From Tenacibaculum skagerrakense (GTDB lineage: Bacteria > Bacteroidota > Bacteroidia > Flavobacteriales > Flavobacteriaceae), in assembly GCF_004345825.1 (NCBI RefSeq), contig NZ_SLXM01000003.1, positions 282,366 to 346,365 on the forward strand: DNA of 64,000 nt, given 5' to 3'. Below the pieces are notes generated by a model that did no database searches, had not been told where the DNA came from, and saw only the letters and a list, made by a program, of their open reading frames with translations. Position numbers and translations under genes: made by a program. The number at the start of each line of letters is the position of its first letter. Within the stretch, counting starts at the first letter, position 1. Positions 37,865-47,660 of this stretch are shown piece after piece.

Positions 37865-38962
37865 ATGTACGCTATAGTTGATATTGAAACTACTGGGGGA
37901 AAATTTAACGAAGAAGGAATTACTGAAATTGCCATTTATAAATACGATGGACATACTGTAGTAGACCAATTTATTTCTTTAGTAAATCCAGAAAAAGAAA
38001 TACAAGAATTTGTTGTAAAGCTTACAGGTATAAATAATAATATGCTTCGTAATGCACCAAAATTTCATGAAGTAGCTAAGCGAATCATAGAAATTACAGA
38101 TGGATGCGTTATTATTGCTCACAATGCTTCTTTTGATTATAGAATTCTTCGAACAGAATATAGCAGATTAGGTTACGATTATGTTAGAGACAGTTTATGT
38201 ACTGTTCAGTTGAGCAAGAAGTTAATTCCGGATCAAGATTCTTATAGTTTAGGTAAGTTATGTAGATCTCTCGGAATTCCTGTTACCGATCGTCATCGCG
38301 CTAGCGGAGATGCTATGGCAACTGTTAAGTTATTTAAACTACTATTAGATAAGGATAACGACAAGAAAATTTTACAAAGAACTATACAGTTTGTTGATAA
38401 TCGTAATCACAAATTAAAAATTAACGGAATTCTAGAAGAACTTCCTGAAAAAGAAGGCGTTTTTTACATCCACAATGAAAACGGAAATGTAATTTTTATT
38501 GGTAGAGGAAAAAACATTCGTTTAGAAGTTACTAAGCTCTTTTTAAAAGATAATAAACGAGCTCAAAAAATAAAAACAAAGGTCGACACAGTAACGTATC
38601 AAGAATCAGGAAGTCAGTTATTTACTAGGTTGAAATATTATTTAGAACTCGATAATATTAAACCTAAATACAACTTAATCAGAAAAAGAAAACTAACCGA
38701 GTTAGATTTTAATCACGATCATTTTTTAATTGTTGAAAAAGGAAGAATTCCAGAAGAAAACTTAATTATTTTAATTGAAAAAAACGATGTTATTGGCTAT
38801 GCTTTTACCAATTTGTCGTATCAACGAAATAAACTAGATGTGTTAAAGAAACTTTTAACTACTATAGAAAATAAATCGTTAGCAAAAACAATCATTAAAA
38901 ATTATTTATTAAACAATTCTGTGGGTCAAATTGTACGCTACGAACTAGAAAATAATTTGTAA
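37865..38962 (+). CDS. DnaQ-type 3'-5' exonuclease fused to a GIY-YIG-like domain
   Basis: 365 residues. Residues about 1-165 form a DEDDh exonuclease: YAIVDIETTGG (DxE), AHNASFDYRIL (Asp) and HRASGDA (His/Asp). Residues about 195-285 resemble the UvrC/GIY-YIG nuclease module (LPEKEGVFYIHNENGNVIFI, then GRGKNIRLEV and ITKL-like helices), with the central Tyr partly changed. Such fusions resemble the epsilon-like/Cho proteins of DNA repair. Role inferred: DNA repair or proofreading-type trimming. Confidence 0.85.
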   Translation: MYAIVDIETTGGKFNEEGITEIAIYKYDGHTVVDQFISLVNPEKEIQEFVVKLTGINNNMLRNAPKFHEVAKRIIEITDGCVIIAHNASFDYRILRTEYSRLGYDYVRDSLCTVQLSKKLIPDQDSYSLGKLCRSLGIPVTDRHRASGDAMATVKLFKLLLDKDNDKKILQRTIQFVDNRNHKLKINGILEELPEKEGVFYIHNENGNVIFIGRGKNIRLEVTKLFLKDNKRAQKIKTKVDTVTYQESGSQLFTRLKYYLELDNIKPKYNLIRKRKLTELDFNHDHFLIVEKGRIPEENLIILIEKNDVIGYAFTNLSYQRNKLDVLKKLLTTIENKSLAKTIIKNYLLNNSVGQIVRYELENNL

Positions 38963-38985
38963 TATTGCTTCTATAACGAATAAGT

Positions 38986-39810
38986 TTGGCTAAAAATCAA
39001 TCACAATTAAGTTGGAAAAAACGACTTCATGAAATTATTTATGAAGCAGATACTCCTGCGGGAAAATTATTTGATGTTATTTTATTAGTAGCTATAATTG
39101 TTAGTATTGCATTAGTAATGCTTGAAAGTGTGGATACTATCGGTAAAAAATACACATACGAATTAAATATTGCTGAATGGGTTATAACTGTTTTATTTTC
39201 TATAGAATATATTTTACGAATTATTTCCATTAGTAAGCCTTCAAAATATATCTTTAGCTTTTACGGTTTAATTGATTTTCTATCAACCATTCCTAAGTAT
39301 TTATCGATAATTTTTACTGGAACACACAGTTTAATTGCCCTAAGAGCTCTTCGCCTATTAAGAGTATTTAGAATTTTAAAATTAGCCAGATTTGTACAAG
39401 AATCACAACACTTAGCAAAAGCCTTAAAAGCAAGTAGAGCAAGAATATTTGTTTTCTTGTTTTTTGTTTTGATAGTTTGCATTATTCTAGGCTCTATCAT
39501 GTATTTGGTTGAAGGTGCTGAAAATGGTTTCACAAGTATTCCAAGAAGTGTATATTGGGCTATAGTTACCTTAACTACTGTAGGTTTTGGAGATATCGCT
39601 CCAATGACTCCTTTAGGTCAGTTTATAGCAAGTGTTATTATGATTTTAGGATACGCTATTATTGCAATACCTACTGGAATTGTTTCTTCTGAAATTGCAA
39701 AAAGTCACGAATTAAATTTAAACACACAGTCGTGTCCTAGCTGTGCTACAGAAAGACATGTTGATGGAGCTATTTTTTGTCATCATTGTGGACATAAACT
39801 GAATGAGTAA
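38986..39810 (+). CDS. Voltage-gated potassium channel-like ion transporter
   Basis: 274 residues with six membrane helices. The S4 voltage sensor is LRALRLLRVFRILKLARF (119-136) and the selectivity filter TTVGFGD (197-203) predicts K+. A C-terminal zinc ribbon follows (CPSC...CHHCG). The start is TTG at 38986; no ATG is in frame between it and the upstream stop. It lies 3 bases before miaA. Confidence 0.88.
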   Translation: MAKNQSQLSWKKRLHEIIYEADTPAGKLFDVILLVAIIVSIALVMLESVDTIGKKYTYELNIAEWVITVLFSIEYILRIISISKPSKYIFSFYGLIDFLSTIPKYLSIIFTGTHSLIALRALRLLRVFRILKLARFVQESQHLAKALKASRARIFVFLFFVLIVCIILGSIMYLVEGAENGFTSIPRSVYWAIVTLTTVGFGDIAPMTPLGQFIASVIMILGYAIIAIPTGIVSSEIAKSHELNLNTQSCPSCATERHVDGAIFCHHCGHKLNE

Positions 39811-39813
39811 CTA

Positions 39814-40719
39814 ATGAATACACTTATAACTATTGTAGGACCAACTGCTATTGGAAAAACTGCTCTAAGTATTCAATTAGCACAACATTTCAACTCAGAT
39901 ATCATTTCTTGCGATTCTAGGCAGTTTTACAAAGAAATGAGCATTGGAACCGCTGTTCCTGAACCAGATGAATTAGCTGCTGCACAACACCATTTTATTC
40001 AAAATAGAAGTGTTTTTGAAGATTATAATGTAGGTATTTTTGAAAAAGATGTTCTAGTAAAACTAGAGGAACTTTTTCAACAAAATCCTATTCAAATTAT
40101 GGTTGGCGGAAGTGGATTGTATGTGGATGCTGTTATCAAAGGATTTGATTATTTCCCAGATGTGGATCCAAAAATCAGAGAAAACCTAACTGATGAATTG
40201 AATTCTAATGGAATCGGTTCTTTGCAACGTAAATTAAAAGAATTAGATAGTACTACTTATCAAACTATTGCTATTGACAATCCTCATCGCGTTATTAGGG
40301 CTTTAGAAATTTGTATTGGAACTGGACTTCCCTACTCTTCTTTTATCAATAAAGAAAAGAAGCAGCGTACTTTTAAGACCATAAAAGCTGGATTAAAAGC
40401 AGATCGTGAAATTATTTACGATCGAATTAATCGCAGAGTCGATATTATGCTCGAAAACGGATTGTTGGAAGAAGCGAAAGCATTGTATCCTCACAAAGAT
40501 TTAAATGCACTACAAACTGTTGGTTATAGAGAACTATTCGAGTATTTTGATGGAAATTGGGAGTTGGATTTTGCCATTTCAGAAATTAAAAAAAATACTC
40601 GTCGTTTTGCCAAACGTCAATTAACTTGGTTTAAGAGAGATGAATCTACATTATGGTTCGATTTTAAAGAAGATATATCAACCATTATCCAAAAAATTGA
40701 ACTTTTATTACCTGCTTAA
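39814..40719 (+). CDS. miaA: tRNA dimethylallyltransferase
   Basis: 301 residues. P-loop GPTAIGKT (9-16), DSRQFYKEMSIGTAVP, GGSGLYVDAVIKG and TRRFAKRQLTWFKRDE are MiaA hallmarks. It transfers a dimethylallyl group to N6 of A37 in tRNAs that read UNN codons. A weak hairpin (CTTCAAA, 7-base loop, TTTGAAG) sits 24 bases downstream without a T run. Confidence 0.95.
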   Translation: MNTLITIVGPTAIGKTALSIQLAQHFNSDIISCDSRQFYKEMSIGTAVPEPDELAAAQHHFIQNRSVFEDYNVGIFEKDVLVKLEELFQQNPIQIMVGGSGLYVDAVIKGFDYFPDVDPKIRENLTDELNSNGIGSLQRKLKELDSTTYQTIAIDNPHRVIRALEICIGTGLPYSSFINKEKKQRTFKTIKAGLKADREIIYDRINRRVDIMLENGLLEEAKALYPHKDLNALQTVGYRELFEYFDGNWELDFAISEIKKNTRRFAKRQLTWFKRDESTLWFDFKEDISTIIQKIELLLPA

Positions 40720-40865
40720 AAGTCTAACAATTATAAAATAAAGCTTCAAATTAAGAGTTTGAAGAACTTATTCATTCATTTAGTCTCATTCACTCAACTA
40801 AACATCCCAATCACTCAATATTCATTGTTTTAACACTATCATGTCATTAGATTTGAAGAAAAAAA

Positions 40866-42041
40866 ATGATGAATAAACTAATATGTATTGCATTGTTAAC
40901 CTTTGGAACCGTAAGCTGTAAAAACAATGTAAAAGAAAATCAAAACGAAGTTATTATTACAGCTTATGCTACTAATGATCTTAAGAATTCGAAAAAGAAA
41001 ACAAAAGATGTAGAAATTGTTTTTTGTTTAGATGCTACCGGAAGCATGAGTGGGTTAATTGGTACTGCAAAAGAAAAAATCTGGGATATCGTTTCTGAGT
41101 TAGCTCAAAGCGGAGATGTAGACAATCTTAAATTAGGAATGGTTTTTTACAGAGATCGTGGTGATGGATTTGTTACCAAGCAAATTTCTTTAACTACCGA
41201 TTTAGATCAGGTATATTCTGATTTGTTAAAGATAAATGCCGCAGGTGGTGGTGATACACCAGAAAGTGTTAATCAGGCTTTACATGAAGCAATAAGCGAT
41301 ATGAAATGGTCTACCAAGGCTAACACCTACCGAACCATTTTTGTAGTTGGTGATTGCCCTCCTCATATGGATTATCAAGACGATGTTAAATACACTGAAA
41401 GCTGTAAACAAGCTGCAAAAAAAGGAATTACCATTAACACTATTAAGTTAGGAACTAGTTGTAAAAGTGCTATATACCACTTTAAACAAATGGCAAATTG
41501 TACCAACGGAGAGTTTATGCAGTTAGACCAAAATGCTTCTGATATTGTAATTGCTACGCCTTATGACGATGAAATATACAAAGTATCACAATCTATAGAC
41601 AACTCTAGAATGTACTATGGTAATGAAACTGAGCAAGCCGTTAATTACAATAAAAAGGCTAAATCTATGGAAGTGTATGAAAAAAGCACAAAAACATCTA
41701 ACAGTGCTAGAGCCGATTATAAAATGAGTAAATCTGGTAGAAAATCATGGATGGGAGATAAAGAAATTATAAGTGATTATGCAGAAGGAAAAATAGATTT
41801 AGAAGAAATAGCTGAAGATGAATTACCAAAAGAATTGAAAGGAAAAAGTAAAACAGTGCTAAAAACAGAATTAGAAAAATTAACAAAAGAGCGTAAGAAA
41901 AAGGAAAAACAGCTTATAGAATTGTCTGAAAAAAGAAAACAGTTTATTAAAGAGAAAAAGAAAGAGTTATCATCTGACAAAGCTTCTTTTAGTGAAAAAG
42001 TTGTAGATGTCTTAAAAAAACAAGCGGAAAAGAAACAATAA
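40866..42041 (+). CDS. VWA domain lipoprotein
   Basis: 391 residues. Signal peptide with a lipobox-like end (FGTVSCKNN, Cys 18), so probably lipid-anchored. The von Willebrand A domain (about 47-235) has the MIDAS DATGSMSG (56-63) and later GGGDTPES. The C-terminal 100 residues form a Lys/Glu-rich coiled coil. Serum-opacity or stress-related functions of relatives do not transfer. It converges on a MoxR-VWA pair. Confidence 0.85.
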   Translation: MMNKLICIALLTFGTVSCKNNVKENQNEVIITAYATNDLKNSKKKTKDVEIVFCLDATGSMSGLIGTAKEKIWDIVSELAQSGDVDNLKLGMVFYRDRGDGFVTKQISLTTDLDQVYSDLLKINAAGGGDTPESVNQALHEAISDMKWSTKANTYRTIFVVGDCPPHMDYQDDVKYTESCKQAAKKGITINTIKLGTSCKSAIYHFKQMANCTNGEFMQLDQNASDIVIATPYDDEIYKVSQSIDNSRMYYGNETEQAVNYNKKAKSMEVYEKSTKTSNSARADYKMSKSGRKSWMGDKEIISDYAEGKIDLEEIAEDELPKELKGKSKTVLKTELEKLTKERKKKEKQLIELSEKRKQFIKEKKKELSSDKASFSEKVVDVLKKQAEKKQ

Positions 42042-42065
42042 GTTTGCTCGGGGATTTTGAGTAAG

Positions 42066-42103
42066 AACCACCAAAAATCTAAAGATTCGAGGTGGTTTTG
42101 TTT
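42066..42103 (+). terminator. Rho-independent terminator after VWA lipoprotein
   Basis: Outer arms AACCACC and GGTGGTT with an inner AATCT/AGATT stem, followed by TTGTTT. Confidence 0.7.
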
Positions 42104-42241
42104 ATCTTATAAATAATTTTTAGGTAGTATCGTATCAGTAATGATTCTTAAATTACCAATATAAAAAAACAAAGACACAAATAAAATTAAACCAATAATT
42201 AAAGTATTGCTCTAAAATTTTCCTTAGACATAAAATATACA

Positions 42242-43705
42242 CTAAATCCCTCTAATATAATTTGCTAATGAATCATTAAACTGAAATCCTTTTGTAAAAC
42301 GTTTCTTATTTAAAATTTTAAATTCTGACAAAGCCCATAAAATAAACTCTTTTAAAAAGTAAACATCCTCCTTAGCACAATTTGGTTGATACTTTACAAC
42401 TAATGTATCTAAAGGCTTTATAACATCTAATTGAGCCCTAAAATACGTATCATCCATATCATCCAATAATTCCACTGCATCACTTGAATAAAACCACTGA
42501 GCAATTTCATCATAAGGTGTTTTCTCGTCTTCCTTTTTCAACTTCTTTATCTCAGGAAACAACTCTAAAAACAATGTTTTTACAGCGTTATTTATCAAAT
42601 TCTGAGCAACAAAATCAGCACCCTCCTGCTCTCCTTCGTATACCAATTCAATTTTACCTGTGATCGCCGGAATTGCACCAAAAAAATCTAACAAACGAAC
42701 AGTTGTTGAAGCATCCTCAGTAAGAAAACTTCTTCTTTCTGCAGTACTAATTAAATTCTCCAAAACAGAAATACTCATACGAGCACTTACACCACTTTTT
42801 ACGTCAACATATTCACTATCTCTAGCTTCAAAACTAATTTGCTCGACCAAACGTTTCGCTAATTTCGGAACATAAACAGTTTCTTTCTGACTTTCAAGAT
42901 CATTTGCTTCTTGTGCAGTAATTTTCTCAGCAATGTCAATAGATTTCGGATAGTGTGTTAAAATTTGAGAACCAATTCTGTCTTTTAACGGAGTAACAAT
43001 ACTTCCTCGATTGGTATAATCTTCTGGATTAGCAGTAAATACAAATTGAATATCTAACGGAAGTCGTAATTTAAATCCACGAATTTGAATATCTCCTTCT
43101 TGAAGAATATTAAATAATGAAACCTGAATTCTAGCTTGTAAATCTGGGATTTCATTAATCACGAAAATACACCTGTTTGCTCTCGGAATCATTCCAAAAT
43201 GAATTACACGATCATCTGCATAATTTAACTTAAGGTTCATTGCTTTAATCGGGTCTACATCTCCAATCAAATCTGCAACCGTAACATCAGGAGTTGCTAG
43301 TTTTTCAAAGAAACGCTCTCGTCTATGTAACCATGTTATAGGTGTATCATCTCCTTTTTCTTTGATTAACTCTTTAGCAAAGCGTGATAAAGGTTGCAAC
43401 GGATCATCATTAATTTCAGAACCTTCAACTACCGGAATATATTCATCTAGTAAACCAACCATTAATCGAGCTAAACGTGTCTTTGCTTGTCCTCTTAAAC
43501 CTAGTAAATTTATATTATGCTTAGATAAAATTGCCGTTTCTAATTCAGGAATTACAGAATTTTCATACCCCCAAACCCCTTCAAAAACCGTTTCTTGATT
43601 TTTTAGTTTATGAATTAAATTCTTTCGTAACTCTTCTTTTATTGAAACTGATTTGTATCCAGATTTTTTTAAATCTCCTAACGTTTTTATATCTGTATAA
43701 TTCAT
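42242..43705 (-). CDS. MoxR/magnesium-chelatase-type AAA+ ATPase
   Basis: 487 residues. Walker A GLRGQAKT (69-76), a Walker B-like RCIFVINEIPDL with Asn where Asp is usual, sensor 1 FTANPEDYTNRG and an arginine-finger region GSIVTPLKDRIGSQ. It resembles the BchI/ChlI and MoxR branch, which work with VWA proteins as chaperone-like remodelling machines. The partner VWA gene lies 3 bases upstream, so the two form one functional unit; the target is unknown. Confidence 0.88.
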   Translation of the reverse strand: MNYTDIKTLGDLKKSGYKSVSIKEELRKNLIHKLKNQETVFEGVWGYENSVIPELETAILSKHNINLLGLRGQAKTRLARLMVGLLDEYIPVVEGSEINDDPLQPLSRFAKELIKEKGDDTPITWLHRRERFFEKLATPDVTVADLIGDVDPIKAMNLKLNYADDRVIHFGMIPRANRCIFVINEIPDLQARIQVSLFNILQEGDIQIRGFKLRLPLDIQFVFTANPEDYTNRGSIVTPLKDRIGSQILTHYPKSIDIAEKITAQEANDLESQKETVYVPKLAKRLVEQISFEARDSEYVDVKSGVSARMSISVLENLISTAERRSFLTEDASTTVRLLDFFGAIPAITGKIELVYEGEQEGADFVAQNLINNAVKTLFLELFPEIKKLKKEDEKTPYDEIAQWFYSSDAVELLDDMDDTYFRAQLDVIKPLDTLVVKYQPNCAKEDVYFLKEFILWALSEFKILNKKRFTKGFQFNDSLANYIRGI

Positions 43706-43708
43706 AAT

Positions 43709-44848
43709 CTATTTTCCTCTAATTCGTTTTTTTCTATTTTGTTCATAGTCTTCAAAAATCATTTCTCCTAATCCTTTCAAACCAGTATAAAATGCTTTTC
43801 CTTGATTTGCTTGTGTAAAATGCCTGATAAATTGCATTAAATACGGATCCTGTGCAATCATAAAAGTTGTAATAGGAATATGCAACTTTCTAGCCTGTGA
43901 AGCCATGTTGTAACATTTCTCAACAATATAACTATCTAAACCATTACTGTTTTTATAATAACTTCCGTCAGATAAACGTAGACAACTAGGTTTTCCATCG
44001 GTAATCATGAAAATTTGTTTGTTAGTGTTTCGCTTTCTTCTCAAAATATCCATGGCTAGTTGTAACCCAGCTACAGTGTTTGTGTGGTAAGGACCTACTT
44101 TTAAATACGGTAATTCTTTTACTGATATTGGCCACGCATCATTTCCAAAAACTAAAATATCGATAGTGTCTTTTGGATATCTTGTTTTAATAAGCTCGAC
44201 TAAAGCCATTGCTACCTTTTTTGCTGGAGTAATTCTATCTTCTCCATACAATATCATACTATGACTAATATCAATCATTAAAACCGTGCTCATTTGCGCT
44301 TTAAAATTGGTTTCCTCAACGATCAAATCATGTTCTGTAAGTGAGAAATTACCAATTCCGTTATTAATTTGAGCATTTTTGATGCTTTCAGTCATTGAAA
44401 TACTATCTAATGCATCTCCAAAATGAAAGTTTCTAAATTCACCAGTATGTTCGTCTCCCTGGCCAATAACTTTTGTTTTATGATTTCCTAGTCGACTTTT
44501 TTTGAGTTTACCAAAGATTTGGTCTAACGCATTTTGACGAATTGCTTGCTCTGTTTTTGCCGTAATTTTAATACTACCTTCTCCTTTTCCGTCAGGATTA
44601 GTCGTATCAATTTCCTCTCGTATATATCCTTTTCTTTTTAAATCTTCGAGGAAATCATCTAAGGTATATTCTGGAGTAGTTAAATTGTACTCTTTATCTA
44701 ATTGAGTTAGCCATTCAAAAGCTTCATCAAAATCACCAGAAGTGTAGGTTATTAGTTCTTTAAAAATATCAAACAACTTTTCAAACGGAGAAATATCTTC
44801 GGGTTTGTATTTTTCAAATCGTAAGCCTTTTTTAAATTCATTAATCAT
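43709..44848 (-). CDS. VWA domain protein, partner of MoxR-type ATPase
   Basis: 379 residues, cytoplasmic. The C-terminal half carries a VWA domain with the MIDAS DISHSM and MITDGKPSC; the N-terminal half has a helical region and NFHFGDALDSISMTESIKNA. It resembles the ChlD/CoxE-like partners of AAA+ ATPases. The stop is 3 bases before the ATPase start. Confidence 0.87.
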   Translation of the reverse strand: MINEFKKGLRFEKYKPEDISPFEKLFDIFKELITYTSGDFDEAFEWLTQLDKEYNLTTPEYTLDDFLEDLKRKGYIREEIDTTNPDGKGEGSIKITAKTEQAIRQNALDQIFGKLKKSRLGNHKTKVIGQGDEHTGEFRNFHFGDALDSISMTESIKNAQINNGIGNFSLTEHDLIVEETNFKAQMSTVLMIDISHSMILYGEDRITPAKKVAMALVELIKTRYPKDTIDILVFGNDAWPISVKELPYLKVGPYHTNTVAGLQLAMDILRRKRNTNKQIFMITDGKPSCLRLSDGSYYKNSNGLDSYIVEKCYNMASQARKLHIPITTFMIAQDPYLMQFIRHFTQANQGKAFYTGLKGLGEMIFEDYEQNRKKRIRGK

Positions 44849-44930
44849 ACTATAAAAATACGGCTATTTGATTTTTTAAACTAATTCGTAGTTTAGTAAT
44901 ATGTTTATTTTAGCATTATTTTAATACTTG

Positions 44931-45752
44931 ATGCATTACAATACAAAAGAGTTACAACTACAATATCAAGGATTCTGTGAGTCTAATTTACTTTGGATTA
45001 AAACTTTAAATAAATCATTACAACAAATTGATAATCACAGTAATTATACTAATTTATTTAAACTAAAAATTAATACTAAATTACGCTTAGGAAAACTTGT
45101 AGAGCAATTTGTTTTTAATGAACTTTTATTTGACAGCTCAATAAAAATAATTACAGAAAATTTACAAATTCAAGATGACAAAATTACCGTTGGGGAATTG
45201 GATTGTATTCTAACAAAAGATGAAAAAATCATTCATTTAGAAATTGTTTACAAGTTTTATCTTTATGACGCCTCTACCGGGAAAAGTGAAATGGAACGCT
45301 GGATTGGTCCTAATCGTAGAGATAGTTTTTATGAAAAATATGAAAAACTTGTACACAAACAACTTCCTCTTTTATATCATCCTAAAACCAAAGAAATTCT
45401 AGAAACTTATAACCTTCCTGTAAAAAATATTGAGCAAAGAGTATATTTTAAAGCGCAATTGTTTCCTCATATATCAGAAATTGACAATAAGTTCCCGCTG
45501 ATAAATAACAAATGTATTGAAGGTTTTTATATTTATGAAAAGGAATTAAACCAGTTTATAAATTGTAAATTTTATATACCATCTAAACCTAATTGGTTAG
45601 TCAAACCTCATGCAAACGTAGAATGGTTACCTTATGAGAGCTACACATCGTGTCTATCAGAATATTTAGAACAAAAAAATGCTCCACTCTGCTGGTTGAA
45701 AAAGCCGAATGGAGTCATTTCTAAATTTTTTGTTGTTTGGTGGCAACACTAA
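44931..45752 (+). CDS. DUF1853 family protein
   Basis: 273 residues. RLGKLVEQFVFNELL, GELDCILTKDEKIIHLEIVY and WIGPNRRDSFYEKYEKLVHKQ show the family's restriction-endonuclease-like core (E...D...ExxY pattern). No function is established. ATG 44931 chosen; a TTG one codon earlier is also in frame. It overlaps the tail of a small minus-strand frame by 4 bases. Confidence 0.82.
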   Translation: MHYNTKELQLQYQGFCESNLLWIKTLNKSLQQIDNHSNYTNLFKLKINTKLRLGKLVEQFVFNELLFDSSIKIITENLQIQDDKITVGELDCILTKDEKIIHLEIVYKFYLYDASTGKSEMERWIGPNRRDSFYEKYEKLVHKQLPLLYHPKTKEILETYNLPVKNIEQRVYFKAQLFPHISEIDNKFPLINNKCIEGFYIYEKELNQFINCKFYIPSKPNWLVKPHANVEWLPYESYTSCLSEYLEQKNAPLCWLKKPNGVISKFFVVWWQH

Positions 45753-45862
45753 ATCAAAGGAATATTCTTAAAATGACTAATCATAAAATAGAGCAATCCA
45801 CTGATTACAACTGAAGCCACTACAAGATATTTCGCGTAGATTAATAGTTTAGTATTTTTCAT
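45749..45862 (-). CDS. Possible 37-residue single-helix membrane protein
   Basis: From ATG 45862 the frame reads MKNTKLLIYAKYLVVASVVI, then SGLLYFMISHFKNIPLI and TAG: a basic N-terminus, one membrane helix and a short tail. Length and composition fit a small inner-membrane protein. There is no promoter or database support from here, and the 3' end overlaps the convergent DUF1853 gene by 4 bases. It could be chance in AT-rich DNA. Confidence 0.4.
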   Translation of the reverse strand: MKNTKLLIYAKYLVVASVVISGLLYFMISHFKNIPLI

Positions 45863-45961
45863 ACGTAAAAAACATTAAAGGGGTTATTATAGTATAATGA
45901 CAGTTTAGTTTTAAAATACCCTACCATTATAGTCGAAACTCATAACGTACAAAATTGGAAT

Positions 45962-46882
45962 TTATGTTTTTTGTGATGGAGCAATTTTGTTTTTAGATAT
46001 TCTCTTTCTTGAGGTAATAAAGTAAACACCTGTTAATAAAATAGCAGAAGCCACTATGGATTGGGCCGTTAATTTTTCATCTAAAAAATACCATCCTAAA
46101 AATAGTGCAATTACTGGATTTACATAAGCTGATGTAGATACTTTTTCAGGAGAGATTACCTTTAGAAGATAATTAAAAGCCGTAAAAGCAACGATACTTC
46201 CAAAAACAATTAACATTGCTATAGACATCTGAGTTTGATAACTCATTGTTTTAACTGTTGTAATATCCTCTTTAAAAACCTGACTCCAAAACAATAATAA
46301 AACACTAGCAATTGTCATTTGATATCCGGTACTTACAAAAAAGTTTTTCGGTAATTCTGCTTTAGAAACAAAAACACTCCCATAACTCCAACTTAACACA
46401 CAGGATAAAATCATAAAAATTCCGATAATCATTCCCTCCGAAGTAGCTATTTGTTTTTGGCTAACTAATAAATACATACCAAAAACACCTAAACAAACTC
46501 CAATGATGGACTTTCGTTGCATTTTCTTCCCATCAATTAAACGCAATAAGAAAAGTACAAATAATGGCTGTGTAGAAGCTAATAATGCCGCAAAACCACT
46601 ATCAACATATTTTAAGGCCCATACAAAAACTCCGTTTCCATAAACTAGAAATAAAAACCCAGCAATCGTTAAATTTAACAATTGACGTTTACTTATCTTT
46701 AACGACTTTTTTAACAATTTTGCTATTAGCAAAATAATTATTCCTGCTGCTCCAAAACGAATTGAAGCTAATAACAATGGTGGTATTTCAGCAACTGCAA
46801 TTTTATTAAGTAAGTAGGTAGAGCCCCATATTACATAAATTGAAAAAAATGAGACAATGATAAGTAGTTTTGATTTGTTCAT
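45962..46882 (-). CDS. EamA/DMT family transporter
   Basis: 306 residues, about ten membrane helices in two EamA repeats: IYVIWGSTYLLNKIAVAEIP in the first and VSTSAYVNPVIALFLGWYFL in the second. RhaT/YdcZ-like drug-metabolite transporters export amino acids or other small solutes; the substrate is unknown. Standalone gene, divergent from the pseudouridine synthase gene. Confidence 0.88.
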   Translation of the reverse strand: MNKSKLLIIVSFFSIYVIWGSTYLLNKIAVAEIPPLLLASIRFGAAGIIILLIAKLLKKSLKISKRQLLNLTIAGFLFLVYGNGVFVWALKYVDSGFAALLASTQPLFVLFLLRLIDGKKMQRKSIIGVCLGVFGMYLLVSQKQIATSEGMIIGIFMILSCVLSWSYGSVFVSKAELPKNFFVSTGYQMTIASVLLLFWSQVFKEDITTVKTMSYQTQMSIAMLIVFGSIVAFTAFNYLLKVISPEKVSTSAYVNPVIALFLGWYFLDEKLTAQSIVASAILLTGVYFITSRKRISKNKIAPSQKT

Positions 46883-46943
46883 TGTACGAAGTTACTTTAA
46901 AAACTTAGTTGACTAAAGTTTTTTCTTATTTATAACATATAGC

Positions 46944-46951
46944 TACTTTTG
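46944..46951 (+). promoter_or_regulatory. Putative -7 element of pseudouridine synthase gene
   Basis: TACTTTTG fits TAnnTTTG and lies 19 bases before the ATG at 46971. The -33 element is not clear. Confidence 0.4.
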
Positions 46952-46970
46952 AGGTCTTAAAATAACAATA

Positions 46971-47660
46971 ATGAATATGGATGTAATTTACGAAGATGCG
47001 TATTGTATTTGTGTAACTAAGCCTAACGATGTCGTTGTACATCATGCATATCATTCTAGAAATGTAGTTCATGAAAAATCGTTACTACAGTTATTAGAAG
47101 AAGATTTAGGTAGTAAATTTTATCCAGTTCATCGATTAGACAGAAGAACTTCTGGGATTATTTTATTAACAAAGGGAACTCAATACGTATCAGAATTTCA
47201 AAAATTATTTACCGATAATAAAATTCAGAAAACGTATTATGGCGTAGTAAGAGGTCACGCTCCTGAAAGTAAAATAATTGATTCTCCTGTTAAAGGAAAA
47301 GATAGCAACGTATACAAAGACGCTGAAACACTTCTTGAATGCGTAAAAACTACTATACAGAATATTCCTGTAAAACCATACGATACTTCTAGATACAGTT
47401 TGGTAAAACTAACACCAAAAACAGGTAGATTACATCAACTTCGTATTCATATGAATAAAATTAGTAATCCTTTAATAGGCGATGGTAAATATGGAGACAA
47501 GAACCATAATGCGATGTATGAAACCAACTTTGGTTGGACAAATTTATTTCTTCACGCAAAATCTTTAGAGTTTGTTCATCCGTTTACAAAAGAGAAATTA
47601 AATCTAATATCAGATTTCCCTGAAAATTGGAAAGCTTTATTTAAGGAGTTTGAATGGTAA
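46971..47660 (+). CDS. truC: RluA/TruC-like tRNA pseudouridine synthase
   Basis: 229 residues. The catalytic Asp is in HRLDRRTSG; KTYYGVVRG and TGRLHQLRIHMNKISNPLIG match the RluA superfamily, and the compact length without an S4 domain points to TruC (U65 of tRNA) rather than RluC/D. The second position of HRLDR-R-TSG is Arg instead of Pro. Assignment to TruC is moderate. Confidence 0.72.
   Translation: MNMDVIYEDAYCICVTKPNDVVVHHAYHSRNVVHEKSLLQLLEEDLGSKFYPVHRLDRRTSGIILLTKGTQYVSEFQKLFTDNKIQKTYYGVVRGHAPESKIIDSPVKGKDSNVYKDAETLLECVKTTIQNIPVKPYDTSRYSLVKLTPKTGRLHQLRIHMNKISNPLIGDGKYGDKNHNAMYETNFGWTNLFLHAKSLEFVHPFTKEKLNLISDFPENWKALFKEFEW

Noticed and set aside
40743..40764. Hairpin after miaA as a terminator
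   Set aside because: Short AT-rich arms and no T run, so too weak to list as a terminator.
42118..42231. Small minus-strand membrane-protein frame (MSKENFRAIL, then LIIGLILFVSLFFYIG in another frame)
   Set aside because: Only a frameshift joins the two parts and there is no independent support; it may be chance in AT-rich DNA.
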